64,000 nt of DNA from Thermoanaerobacterales bacterium (GTDB taxonomy: Bacteria; Bacillota; Thermosediminibacteria; Thermosediminibacterales; Tepidanaerobacteraceae), in contig DUMA01000017.1 in NCBI GenBank assembly GCA_012840135.1, positions 1 to 64,000 of the forward strand. The letters run 5' to 3'. The notes under the pieces are model-generated. The model did not search any database. It saw only the letters and a list, made by a program, of their open reading frames with translations, and was not told the origin of the DNA. Below are positions 20,393 to 27,259 of this stretch, one piece after another. Position 1 is the first letter of the stretch. Every line of letters starts with the position of its first letter. A program made the position numbers and the translations under genes.

Positions 20393-21580
20393 CTATTTAC
20401 TATGTTCACTATGGTATCCCAGCAATTTGCAGATCATGGTAAAGGCTTCTGCTCTAGTTACTTTATTCTCTGGTTTGAAGGTATTGTCGGGGTAACCTGT
20501 TATAATGCTGTTGTCGACACCGGCCTTTACATATTCCACAGCCCATTTTGCGATATCGTCCGTATCTTTAAAAAGAAGCTCTGTGCCGTCTATTGCCTTT
20601 TTGTCGAAAGCCCTTATAAGCACTGCCGCCATTTCTTCCCGGGTGATATAGTTTTCCGGCTTGAATACATTGCCAGGATAGCCCTCAAATACGTCTTTTT
20701 CCGTAGCGGACAGTATATATCCTTGAGCCCATTCGGGAATGGGATCAACGTAGGGGAGCGTACCTTCCTTTTCCCCAAGTTTGAGTGCATTTGCCACCAG
20801 CACCGCAGCTTCGGCTCTGGTTATGTAATTGTCGGGCCTTATAGTGCCGTCGGGATAGCCGTGGATTATTCCGTGCTGCAGCAATGCCGCTATGCAGTCG
20901 TGGGCCCAGTGGCCTCCGATGTCCGGATACTCCTCCAAAGGTTCTTCCACCAGTTCATTGTTTTTATTCCTGTTTTTATGCTCCGGCACAGGGTTTTCAT
21001 CCATATTTACCAGGAACGCCACCGTGGCCTTCAGGCCCTGCATGTCGTTGCCGGATTCTTCATCCATGTGCACCGTATATTCCAGGTCAACGGAGCCGTT
21101 TTCATTGATATTAAACTTGGCCGTTTCCGGCAGGGCATATCCCCTGTAAGTTTCATCCCCGATTCTATAGAGCAGATCAAAAAAGCTGCCGTCGAAGACG
21201 GTATGCGAAAATACCAGAAGCCTGCCCCTTTTTATGGTGAGCTTCATGTTTTTTGCAAAAGCTTCGTATAGAGTTTCACCCGGGGCAATGATTTCGGCCC
21301 TGTCGTTCAAAAGCTCCATGGAAAGGCCCAGGCTGTTCACCCGCACCCTTTCGGTATGGTTATTGTTCAGCCTCAATGTGCCCGTCTGGCTCATTCCGGG
21401 AGCCCATAGCCCTCCGGTGAACATGGGCCCGGCCGTTGAACCATTTCCGGAAACATCCAAAGTAACGTCCGGATCGGGATTCGTTGCAAGCGATACGGCG
21501 GCACCCCAGAAAGTCGAGAAAAATATTATGATAATCAACATGAGCATTATACCCGGGGCCAAGCTTTTTTTATGCTTCAA
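20393..21580 (-). CDS. Matrix-locus surface protein with three C-terminal SLH domains
   Basis: 395 residues from TTG at 21580 behind AAAGGGGGGG. Signal peptide (residues ~1-33), then a camelysin/TasA-like beta domain (~40-195, with MFTGGLWAPGMSQTGTLRL resembling the start of TasA-family mature domains), a charged linker (~198-212), then three SLH domains to the end (HGYPDGTIRPDNYITRAEA, FEGYPGNVFKPENYITREEM, ITGYPDNTFKPENKVTRAEA). The architecture suggests it ties the SipW-dependent fibre to the cell-wall polymer. Inference, based on domain order and operon. Confidence 0.82.
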   Translation of the reverse strand: MKHKKSLAPGIMLMLIIIIFFSTFWGAAVSLATNPDPDVTLDVSGNGSTAGPMFTGGLWAPGMSQTGTLRLNNNHTERVRVNSLGLSMELLNDRAEIIAPGETLYEAFAKNMKLTIKRGRLLVFSHTVFDGSFFDLLYRIGDETYRGYALPETAKFNINENGSVDLEYTVHMDEESGNDMQGLKATVAFLVNMDENPVPEHKNRNKNNELVEEPLEEYPDIGGHWAHDCIAALLQHGIIHGYPDGTIRPDNYITRAEAAVLVANALKLGEKEGTLPYVDPIPEWAQGYILSATEKDVFEGYPGNVFKPENYITREEMAAVLIRAFDKKAIDGTELLFKDTDDIAKWAVEYVKAGVDNSIITGYPDNTFKPENKVTRAEAFTMICKLLGYHSEHSK

Positions 21581-21809
21581 TTTCTTTATTCCCCCCCTTT
21601 CACAGATTACTAAAGTGCTGTTTTATGGAATTCAAAAAAGTTCTAAATACACCTTGCTTTAGAACATTTATGGATGCCATAAAACCGTTTCTGCCCATGA
21701 TGGGCAGCGGGAGCCTCATGCAAAATCAGAGAACGGGCGGCTGTAGGCAGCCGCCCCTACGAAACCATCATGAATGCTATGAAAAAACAAGCAAGTGTGA
21801 GATACTTAT
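21581..21809. other. Intercistronic gap with a GGGCGGCT palindrome
   Basis: No gene seen. The palindrome GGGCGGCTgtaggCAGCCGCCC (21735-21756, followed by CTAC) is shared in position and orientation with copies at 18415 and 23078. A CATTTATGGATG...CATGATGGGCAG stretch precedes it and shows no recognisable motif. Confidence 0.6.
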
Positions 21810-23012
21810 TTAATGAATGTTTGTCACCTGTCCGGCCACGACGGTGGCAATCTCGTTGGGGTTGCCGTCGCTAAATCTGAATACGTACGACATGGGCAGG
21901 AGTTCTATGTCCTGCACGAAATTCGTCCATGAACCTCCACCGGACTTGTAGAAAGATACGCACTTTCCGCTATCCGAGTGAACTTTGCCGGTCTGGAAGG
22001 TTATAACAGGATGGTCTGCAATATTATATGAAATTCCGTTAGTGGTAGCGTTTTTATAACTCATCTGGAAGTAATAATCATACGGCAAAAGCTCTGCCTT
22101 GACCTCACCGTTTTCATCGGTCGTGCCCAGTGCCCTGTAGCTGCCGTCCGTGGGGCCTGGATAATCCGGCGCATAGCTCACATATGCCACTGCACCTGGT
22201 ATCGGCTGGCCGTCACTGCCGACCAGCTTTACGGTTACCGGAGCAGTCCCGAATACGAAAAACGACTGATTCTGGATATTCTGATTAACTGTCCTGGTAT
22301 ATCCTCTATAGGTAATTTGGACGTGGGTGGTGGTCAGGTTGGGCGGAAGGATCGACCCTATGCTGCCACTGCTGTCGGTAGTGCCCAGAGAAACCCACTT
22401 CTGGCCGTTCCAGTAGCTGAAATACGCTCCTTCCAGCGGACTTCCCAGACTGTCCATGATCATGACCGTGGTCTTATTCGTTTGAACCGCATTCAGCAGC
22501 AAATCGCATGTCAAACTATTATTCTGGTATGTATCACCGGCCAGCTCATCCATGTGAATATCAACAGTCATGCTTGTAACAGCATCAGGTGCCAGTTTTT
22601 GTTCAAGTGTGAAAAAGCCTTTTGAATTGACGAACAGGTCCGAAAGCCTTCCCGTATACACTGTGGTACCGTCAAATTTGACTTCTATTTCCAGCATCCC
22701 TGCCAGTTCCAGATTTCCTTCAGGATTTGCGGCGCTTATCCTGTAAATTTTGAGCGGCAGGGTTCCCATATTTTTCAGCTCCACGGGGCCCAATGTCCTG
22801 GACTCGTTAGGCTGCATGTTCTCAAGGTTCAGAGTGGCAAACTTCTCCTTTTCGAAGGTGCCGTCGATTTTTCCGCCAAGGCGCAGGGTACCCGTTACGA
22901 ATGTATTCTCATTGCTTTCGGCTCGACTGGTAAACCATGCCATGGTGCCCATTCCCGCCAGACCAAAGATCAATATCACACTGAGGGCGGCTAAAATAAA
23001 TCTTTTTTTCAC
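21810..23012 (-). CDS. SipW-dependent secreted protein with Ig/CNA-B-like repeats
   Basis: 400 residues, GTG start. The N-terminal signal (FILAALSVILIFGLAGMGTM, then AWFTSRAESNENTFVTGTL) is of the SipW-dependent type. Residues ~30-175 form a camelysin/TasA-like domain (THMDE-like HMDELAGDTYQNN). Two consecutive beta-sandwich modules follow (starting near TTVMIMDSLGSPLEGAYFSY and APVTVKLVGSDGQPIPGAVA), each with the G-x-P-x-x-G-A start and DSSG/DENG turn of CNA-B or carboxypeptidase-regulatory folds. Likely a surface adhesin or minor fibre subunit. Confidence 0.8.
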   Translation of the reverse strand: MKKRFILAALSVILIFGLAGMGTMAWFTSRAESNENTFVTGTLRLGGKIDGTFEKEKFATLNLENMQPNESRTLGPVELKNMGTLPLKIYRISAANPEGNLELAGMLEIEVKFDGTTVYTGRLSDLFVNSKGFFTLEQKLAPDAVTSMTVDIHMDELAGDTYQNNSLTCDLLLNAVQTNKTTVMIMDSLGSPLEGAYFSYWNGQKWVSLGTTDSSGSIGSILPPNLTTTHVQITYRGYTRTVNQNIQNQSFFVFGTAPVTVKLVGSDGQPIPGAVAYVSYAPDYPGPTDGSYRALGTTDENGEVKAELLPYDYYFQMSYKNATTNGISYNIADHPVITFQTGKVHSDSGKCVSFYKSGGGSWTNFVQDIELLPMSYVFRFSDGNPNEIATVVAGQVTNIH

Positions 23013-23077
23013 TCCAGTGTCCCTCCCCTCTAGTGGTTAAAGTCTTGAGACATTATCCAGACTAAGTTTTAGAGAAT

Positions 23078-23103
23078 GGGCGGCTGCCGGCAGCCGCCTC
23101 TAC
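23078..23103. repeat. GGGCGGCT-type palindromic repeat in the matrix operon
   Basis: GGGCGGCTgccggCAGCCGCCTCTAC. Same core and trailing CTAC as the copies at 21735 and 18415; all three face the same way and all lie between genes of this locus. Confidence 0.75.
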
Positions 23104-23184
23104 AACACATCACTCAAGAAGATAGATTTTCGCTCACGAGTGTTTTACCGAAAAGTCTCAGGAACAAATTGTAGCTTTTATCCA

Positions 23185-23943
23185 TTACTGCTTTGCGATC
23201 TGTGCGTTCAACCAGGCAAGGTGATTCGTAAGACCGGCGTATTCAGGATGCCGATTGTCCAGAGTTTCAAGGGCACCGAGGTCGATCTGCGTGGCATCCA
23301 CGGCGTAAGAAATGTTGATGGGGTTGATGCCTTGTGCATCGGCCTGATACTCATTGCCGGCATTGGGTGCGAAGCCGAGAACGAAAGTGAATTTATACTT
23401 GCTGCCGGGCTTCAGAGCTCCCATCTGAACTCCCGGACCGGCCCCCATGGCGTTGGCTTCTAAAAAGTTTTTAAGTGTAATTACTCCTAAATCATCATCG
23501 ATAAGAGTATTGTAATATGAACTATAATCTCCTGCTCCTACGCCATCTTTAATAAATTCATCAGCGTTTTCCCATGTTCCACCCTCTTTAAGGAATTCCA
23601 TCTTCGCATATTTGATATAAATGGCTTCCGCAAGTTTGGTTGTTCCGTTCTCAACCGCGGGTGTAACTCTGAAGCCGCCAAACCAGGCAAGATTCAATGA
23701 ACCTGTATTTTCGATAACTAAAGACACTTCATTGGTGACATCTCCCGGGGCCATATTGCCAATGTTTCCAAGATTTGTAAAACCGCTCATGCCATTTTCA
23801 TTGAGCTTTAATGTCCCGGCGGTGAAGGTGTTATTTTGACTGGTTGCACTGCTTGTGAACCATGCAAAAGTCCCGAATCCGATTCCGAAGGCCAGAAGGC
23901 CGATGAGCACAAGGCTGATAATGATGTTTCTTCTCATTTTCAT
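23185..23943 (-). CDS. TasA/camelysin-family fibre-forming protein
   Basis: 252 residues. The N-terminus is a SipW-dependent signal (LIGLLAFGIGFGTFAWFTSS), followed by the typical NNTFTAGTLKLNENG start of the mature camelysin/TasA domain; the single domain fills the rest and ends in an Asp-rich DATQIDLGAL region. Members of the family (TasA of Bacillus, camelysin) form amyloid-like or donor-strand fibres in biofilms; some have been called M73 peptidases. GGAGG allows initiation at 23943 or at the second ATG, 23937. It lies directly behind sipW and is probably the main fibre subunit. Confidence 0.85.
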   Translation of the reverse strand: MKMRRNIIISLVLIGLLAFGIGFGTFAWFTSSATSQNNTFTAGTLKLNENGMSGFTNLGNIGNMAPGDVTNEVSLVIENTGSLNLAWFGGFRVTPAVENGTTKLAEAIYIKYAKMEFLKEGGTWENADEFIKDGVGAGDYSSYYNTLIDDDLGVITLKNFLEANAMGAGPGVQMGALKPGSKYKFTFVLGFAPNAGNEYQADAQGINPINISYAVDATQIDLGALETLDNRHPEYAGLTNHLAWLNAQIAKQ

Positions 23944-24037
23944 TTTCCTCCTAATATTTGTTTTTGTGGTGGCTTTTTGGGGTTTTATTATCCCCCGTTT
24001 TGTGGTAGAATAAGAGTGGGTAATTTTATTTTTGCCG

Positions 24038-24062
24038 GGTTATCCAGTGCTGATGGATAACC
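24038..24062. other. Stem-loop between sipW and the TasA-like gene
   Basis: A perfect 9-bp stem (GGTTATCCA and complement) with a 7-nt loop. In the operon direction it is preceded by a run of A's and not followed by T's, so it is unlikely to terminate sipW transcripts but could act in processing or stability. In the plus direction it is followed by TCTTTTTTT and could stop antisense transcription. Confidence 0.6.
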
Positions 24063-24137
24063 TCTTTTTTTGAACATCCTTGATAACCACCCCCTCATAA
24101 TTTTTATTTTCGCGTGATACAAGTGTATCGCAAGATT

Positions 24138-24737
24138 TTACAATTTCATGTTGCCTTCCGATTGACCACCATTTTGTGCTGCATCGGCGTTCTGTTTCTT
24201 TTTTTCGTTTTCTTCCTTTGACAGTTCATTGAGTATGTTTTTAATCTCGCCGGCAATCAGCAGCAATCCCGGAAATACGATCATCGCAATAAATCCTTTC
24301 GGCGTCCTGACGAACCTGCCTATGTATCCTGCATAAGGTATTTTGAATACCATGGAACCTGCAACCCTGTCCGGAGTCACCAAATCGGGGTCTTCGGTAT
24401 TGTTGGCATCTCCCTTCGTCCTGAAAGCCAGGAGGCCATCCTTCCGGATTACTTCCACCACCCGGTGGGTGACGAGTGTCTTTTCATTGATACGATATGT
24501 TATTACATCTCCCACCTTGATATTCTCCGGCATTAATTCCTTCACCACAATCATGTCTCCGGGCTCAAGAAAAGGGCTCATGCTGCCGGAAAGCACCGTT
24601 AACGGCTTATATCCCATGATCGAAGCCGCCCTGTTCGGCTCCATCCTGGACTGGTATATCAGGAAAAAGGAACACGCCACTGTGAGCATAAGCAAAACTG
24701 TCACTATGCTGTTCATCCATTTTAATGCGGTCTTCAT
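24138..24737 (-). CDS. sipW: SipW-type (ER-type) signal peptidase I
   Basis: 199 residues. N-terminal membrane anchor (~9-28), S26B catalytic core with Ser52 in VLSGSMSPFLEPGD and His91 in TLVTHRVVEV; the His in place of Lys marks the ER/SipW type as opposed to LepB. A C-terminal membrane helix (~145-165) and a charged tail follow. SipW enzymes are dedicated to processing TasA/TapA-like precursors, and three genes downstream have matching signals. GAGGAGG precedes the ATG. The first gene of the operon, directly under the c-di-GMP-II riboswitch. Confidence 0.93.
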   Translation of the reverse strand: MKTALKWMNSIVTVLLMLTVACSFFLIYQSRMEPNRAASIMGYKPLTVLSGSMSPFLEPGDMIVVKELMPENIKVGDVITYRINEKTLVTHRVVEVIRKDGLLAFRTKGDANNTEDPDLVTPDRVAGSMVFKIPYAGYIGRFVRTPKGFIAMIVFPGLLLIAGEIKNILNELSKEENEKKKQNADAAQNGGQSEGNMKL

Positions 24738-24838
24738 GCGGACCTCCTCATATTCTTTACCTGATTTTTGATTCTTAAGTATATATATCCATCAAATCCA
24801 TTTATTATGTATCATTTTATAAAAGTAGTATATTTAAC

Positions 24839-24940
24839 AAAAAAACCCAATCTTAAAAAAGATCGGGTCGGTTGCACCACTGACTCGGCTTGATTCCAAG
24901 GTGCCCTAAATACGGAACAAGCGTCATTATCTCCCTCGAA
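24839..24940 (-). promoter_or_regulatory. c-di-GMP-II riboswitch with overlapping terminator upstream of sipW
   Basis: On the minus strand the sequence contains GATAATGA, TATTTAGGGCACC, a stem GCTTGTTCC/GGAATCAAGC, and GTGGTGCAACCGACC. The GGCACC loop can pair with GGTGC as the conserved pseudoknot. These blocks match, in order, the c-di-GMP-II (class II) aptamer as known from Clostridium acetobutylicum and C. difficile. The 3' side of the aptamer (GACCCGATC) overlaps a terminator (CCCGATCTT/AAGATTGGG then T7 at 24839-24845). Pairing of GACC in the aptamer or in the terminator would be mutually exclusive, a transcriptional switch most simply read as ON with c-di-GMP. A TATAGT -10-like element lies near 24972; no clear -35. 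Confidence 0.9.
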
Positions 24941-25040
24941 CACCAATATTATATTCATCATAATATAATACTATACCATGACCAGAGAAAAGTATGTCGT
25001 AAAAGGGCTGTCGAATAAAATTTTTTTCTACAAATAATTT

Positions 25041-25128
25041 AACCCAATCTATCTAAATTAGATTGGGTCGGTTGCACCACTGACTCAGTATGTTCTAAAG
25101 ATTTAAAGTGACAAAATAAAAAAATCCT
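25041..25128 (-). promoter_or_regulatory. Degenerate second c-di-GMP-II element at the 3' end of the transglutaminase gene
   Basis: The block GAGTCAGTGGTGCAACC followed by GACCCAATCT and an AGATTGGG hairpin is nearly identical to the riboswitch at 24839-24940. The 5' half is decayed: GTCACT stands where GGGCACC is needed for the pseudoknot, and the start of the alignable region runs into the transglutaminase stop codon. The hairpin lacks a good T-tract. Probably a duplicated remnant that now acts, if at all, as a weak terminator. Confidence 0.75.
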
Positions 25129-25968
25129 TTAATATTCCTCAATCTTCCTGTGGGTGTCTTCAAAGTCATTGTTATCAAAATAGTCCTTTGCCTCTACGGC
25201 TCCAAAAGTAGTATCCATATTTATCCACCGTTTTTCTTCGGAGCTGTAAAACTCGTTCCATGCATGAAGGCCCTGGAAGGCGCCCAACTTTCCTTCCCCT
25301 TTTACAACTTTGACTCTCACCCCGGCAGCCCGGCCCAGGGCGGCTGTCAAAGCCGCATAGTCGTAGCATACACCTTTTTTTGTCTTCAGGGTGTTCAAAG
25401 CGCCGTACGTGTTGTCATAATCCCCATTCAGATGTTTTTCATATTTTTTATAATCATAGTTTATATTTGCCGTCACCCAGTCATAGATAGCTTTCATTTT
25501 TTCCGCATCGGTCTTTTTATTTTCCGCAAGTTTTTCCGCAAGACTCGTTATTTCCGGAGCATCGCTTTCGATTTCTTTTGTAGGCACGGAGAACCTGTCC
25601 ACCTCTTGAGTATTTTTTACCGTCACCGAAGGACCGTAGCTGTATTTTCTGTCGTACTCGTGGACCATAACGGTTATGGTGTAGGAGCCTTCCCCCTGGA
25701 CCAGCCACAATTGAGAGTCAAAATTTCCATCAACCAGCGGCACATCGTACCATGTCTGACTGTCATCTTTTTTTACCATGATTTTTATCTTTTCTTTTGA
25801 TGTGCTGCCGGCAATATGGACCTTTCCTGGCACCTCGGCAGGGGGCTTTACGAGTGATACACCATTTTTTTCTATGTAAACGTCGCTCTTTGCAAAAGCC
25901 GCATTCATATTGAGGAATATCAGGCACGCCAGTGCCATGGCGAAAAGCCCCGTCAGGCTTTTTTTCAT
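25129..25968 (-). CDS. Secreted transglutaminase-like protein
   Basis: 279 residues from the ATG at 25968 (MKKSLTGLFAM), behind GGGGGA; upstream in-frame codons overlap the riboswitch and are not used. Signal peptide ~1-26. An Ig-like N-terminal half (~30-130) is followed by a transglutaminase core: Cys in KKGVCYDYAALTAALGRAAG, His in GLHAWNEFY and Asp in WINMDTTFG, the full catalytic triad. Such proteins can cross-link or hydrolyse Gln/Lys peptides outside the cell. Beside the fibre operon and under two c-di-GMP-I riboswitches, a matrix-modifying role is the best guess. Confidence 0.85.
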   Translation of the reverse strand: MKKSLTGLFAMALACLIFLNMNAAFAKSDVYIEKNGVSLVKPPAEVPGKVHIAGSTSKEKIKIMVKKDDSQTWYDVPLVDGNFDSQLWLVQGEGSYTITVMVHEYDRKYSYGPSVTVKNTQEVDRFSVPTKEIESDAPEITSLAEKLAENKKTDAEKMKAIYDWVTANINYDYKKYEKHLNGDYDNTYGALNTLKTKKGVCYDYAALTAALGRAAGVRVKVVKGEGKLGAFQGLHAWNEFYSSEEKRWINMDTTFGAVEAKDYFDNNDFEDTHRKIEEY

Positions 25969-25986
25969 TTTGAAGTCCCCCTTTTT

Positions 25987-26067
25987 CGGTAGCCCGGCCG
26001 TCATAGCAATGCGCGCTTTAGACCCGTGGCTTTGCGTCTCCGGCTTTTGCCGGATTTGCCCTTATCG
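25987..26067 (-). promoter_or_regulatory. c-di-GMP-I (GEMM) riboswitch, gene-proximal copy
   Basis: The minus strand reads GATAAGGGCAAATCCGGC-aaa-GCCGGAGACGCAAAGCC, then ACGGGTCTAAAG, ATGACGGCCGGGCTACCG. The elements GGCAAA, the P2 hairpin, GACGCAAAGCC and the tetraloop receptor-type P3 are the class I c-di-GMP signature. It ends 18 bp before the ATG, and the ribosome site GGGGGA follows directly, so translational control of the transglutaminase gene is likely. Confidence 0.92.
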
Positions 26068-26111
26068 AAAGGGAAATACCCGCTGCGAAAAGTCTTTAAA
26101 ACTTGGAGATT

Positions 26112-26144
26112 AAAAAAGCCCCTGCCGGCAATGCCGGAGAGGCC
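26112..26144 (-). terminator. Terminator between the two c-di-GMP-I aptamers
   Basis: Minus strand GCCTCTCCGGCA/TGCCGGCAGGGGC followed by TTTTTT. It lies downstream of the first aptamer, so that aptamer probably works by transcription termination while the second acts at the ribosome site. Confidence 0.8.
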
Positions 26145-26163
26145 TGTCCAATTTTCAGGAACT

Positions 26164-26254
26164 AAAAAAGCCTTCGGCAACCCGGCTGCCATAGTCTTCA
26201 GACTTTAGGCCCGCAGCTTTGCGTCCCCGCCTTTCGGCGGGTTTGCCTTTATCG
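26164..26254 (-). promoter_or_regulatory. c-di-GMP-I (GEMM) riboswitch, promoter-proximal copy
   Basis: The minus strand reads GATAAAGGCAAACCCGCC-gaaa-GGCGGGGACGCAAAGC, then TGCGGGCCTAAAG, ATGGCAGCCGGGTTGCCG. It contains the canonical GAAA tetraloop in P2, unlike the second copy, and all class I landmarks. The aptamer end GCCGAAGGC runs straight into TTTTTT (26164-26169), with the larger terminator at 26112 just after. Tandem with the copy at 25987, with 107 bp between them. Confidence 0.93.
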
Positions 26255-26348
26255 GTCAATTGAAATTATTCTATTGATTTTTATGTTCGTTTTTTATATT
26301 CGACACTTTTTTTGATTTTCCTCCTATATTGCTGCAACCTTAAAAAAA

Positions 26349-26376
26349 AACAGCGGTGATAAAACCGCTGTTTTAG
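26349..26376. terminator. Bidirectional terminator behind the MBL-fold hydrolase
   Basis: AAACAGCGGT-gataaa-ACCGCTGTTTT. A-tract and T-run on both sides. It separates the hydrolase gene from the c-di-GMP locus. Confidence 0.88.
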
Positions 26377-26387
26377 GTTCATTTTCA

Positions 26388-26424
26388 CAAAATTCCATAA
26401 GTGAATAAGTGAGTGCCTGGCACC
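26388..26424. repeat. Copy of a short AATAAGTGAGTGCCTGGCAC repeat
   Basis: TTCACAAAATTCCATAAGTG-AATAAGTGAGTGCCTGGCAC closely matches 18450-18490 (TTCACACAATTCAATAAGTT-AATAAGTGAGGGCCTGGCAG). It lies at the 3' end of the hydrolase gene; function unknown. Confidence 0.65.
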
Positions 26425-26429
26425 TATTC

Positions 26430-27068
26430 CTATTCGTAATTCAATACCACCACCCGAAGCTTTTCTCCCAGGGTTTCCGGGGTTATTTCTATGGTGGTGG
26501 ATTCCAGGCGTTCGCCGCCTCCGACCTTTTCCAGAAACTTATCTACGGGGTCGATGGGCATGCTGACGGCCGGTGTCTTGAAATGCATTGGGATGACCAT
26601 TCTGGGGGCCAGCTGGTTTACCACCGCAGCCGCCCCTTCGGCATCCAGTGTGAAGGTGCCGCCTACGGGGATGAGGAGCACGTCGATCTTTCCTATCTGC
26701 TCCTCCTGGGCTTTGGACAGCAGGTGCCCCAGGTCACCCACATGGCATATCTTCAGGTTGTCGATTTCGAATACGAAGATGAGATCGGGACCTCGCTTTG
26801 CACCTTTTACTTCGTCATGATAAGCGGGGATACCTTTGATGCTTATACCGCTTATAACGCATTCCCCCGCCGCCTTTACGATTTCCGGTTCTCCCTGGAC
26901 CCCTTCAACGTAGTTGTGGTCGTAATGGTCATGGCTCACCGTCACTATGTCCGCCTCGATCTTCGGTATCTTATAGCCGACGCTGCCGTCAAAGGGATCG
27001 GTGACTATTTTTGTTCCGCTCTGTGATTCCAGAAGAAAGCTGGCATGGCCCAGCCACCGGATCTTCAT
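26430..27068 (-). CDS. Metal-dependent hydrolase, UPF0173 (metallo-beta-lactamase fold)
   Basis: 212 residues from the ATG at 27068 behind GGGAGG. Metallo-beta-lactamase fold: the first metal motif is seen as SHDHYDHNY (HxHxDH), with GHASFLLES at the N-terminus, HVGDLGH in the centre and IPMHFKTPA near the end providing the remaining ligands. Family UPF0173, related to YtkL/UlaG-like L-ascorbate-6-phosphate lactonases; the substrate is unknown. Stands downstream of the sigma-54 activator, 190 bp away. Confidence 0.86.
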   Translation of the reverse strand: MKIRWLGHASFLLESQSGTKIVTDPFDGSVGYKIPKIEADIVTVSHDHYDHNYVEGVQGEPEIVKAAGECVISGISIKGIPAYHDEVKGAKRGPDLIFVFEIDNLKICHVGDLGHLLSKAQEEQIGKIDVLLIPVGGTFTLDAEGAAAVVNQLAPRMVIPMHFKTPAVSMPIDPVDKFLEKVGGGERLESTTIEITPETLGEKLRVVVLNYE

Positions 27069-27259
27069 GTCAAAACCTCCCTTTCTTTCAAAGGATTCTA
27101 CTTCCGGACATTTGTTCACCACCACTATTTCTCTTTTTCCGGTATTCTTCGACTTATCATCTCTCTCAATCTTAAATAATTATTTCTAACCTTATATATA
27201 TTCTTGGAAAATAGTGAAATTCCTGCTTGACTTTAATATTTTAACCATTTACTTTTAAG

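Noticed and set aside
24038-24062. Terminator separating sipW from the TasA-like gene
   Set aside because: On the coding strand the stem is not followed by T residues; the T-run is on the other side.
26400-26430. TGGCAC in the repeats at 18508 and 26417 as sigma-54 promoters
   Set aside because: No TTGC follows at the required distance, and the motif belongs to a repeated GCCTGGCAC unit.
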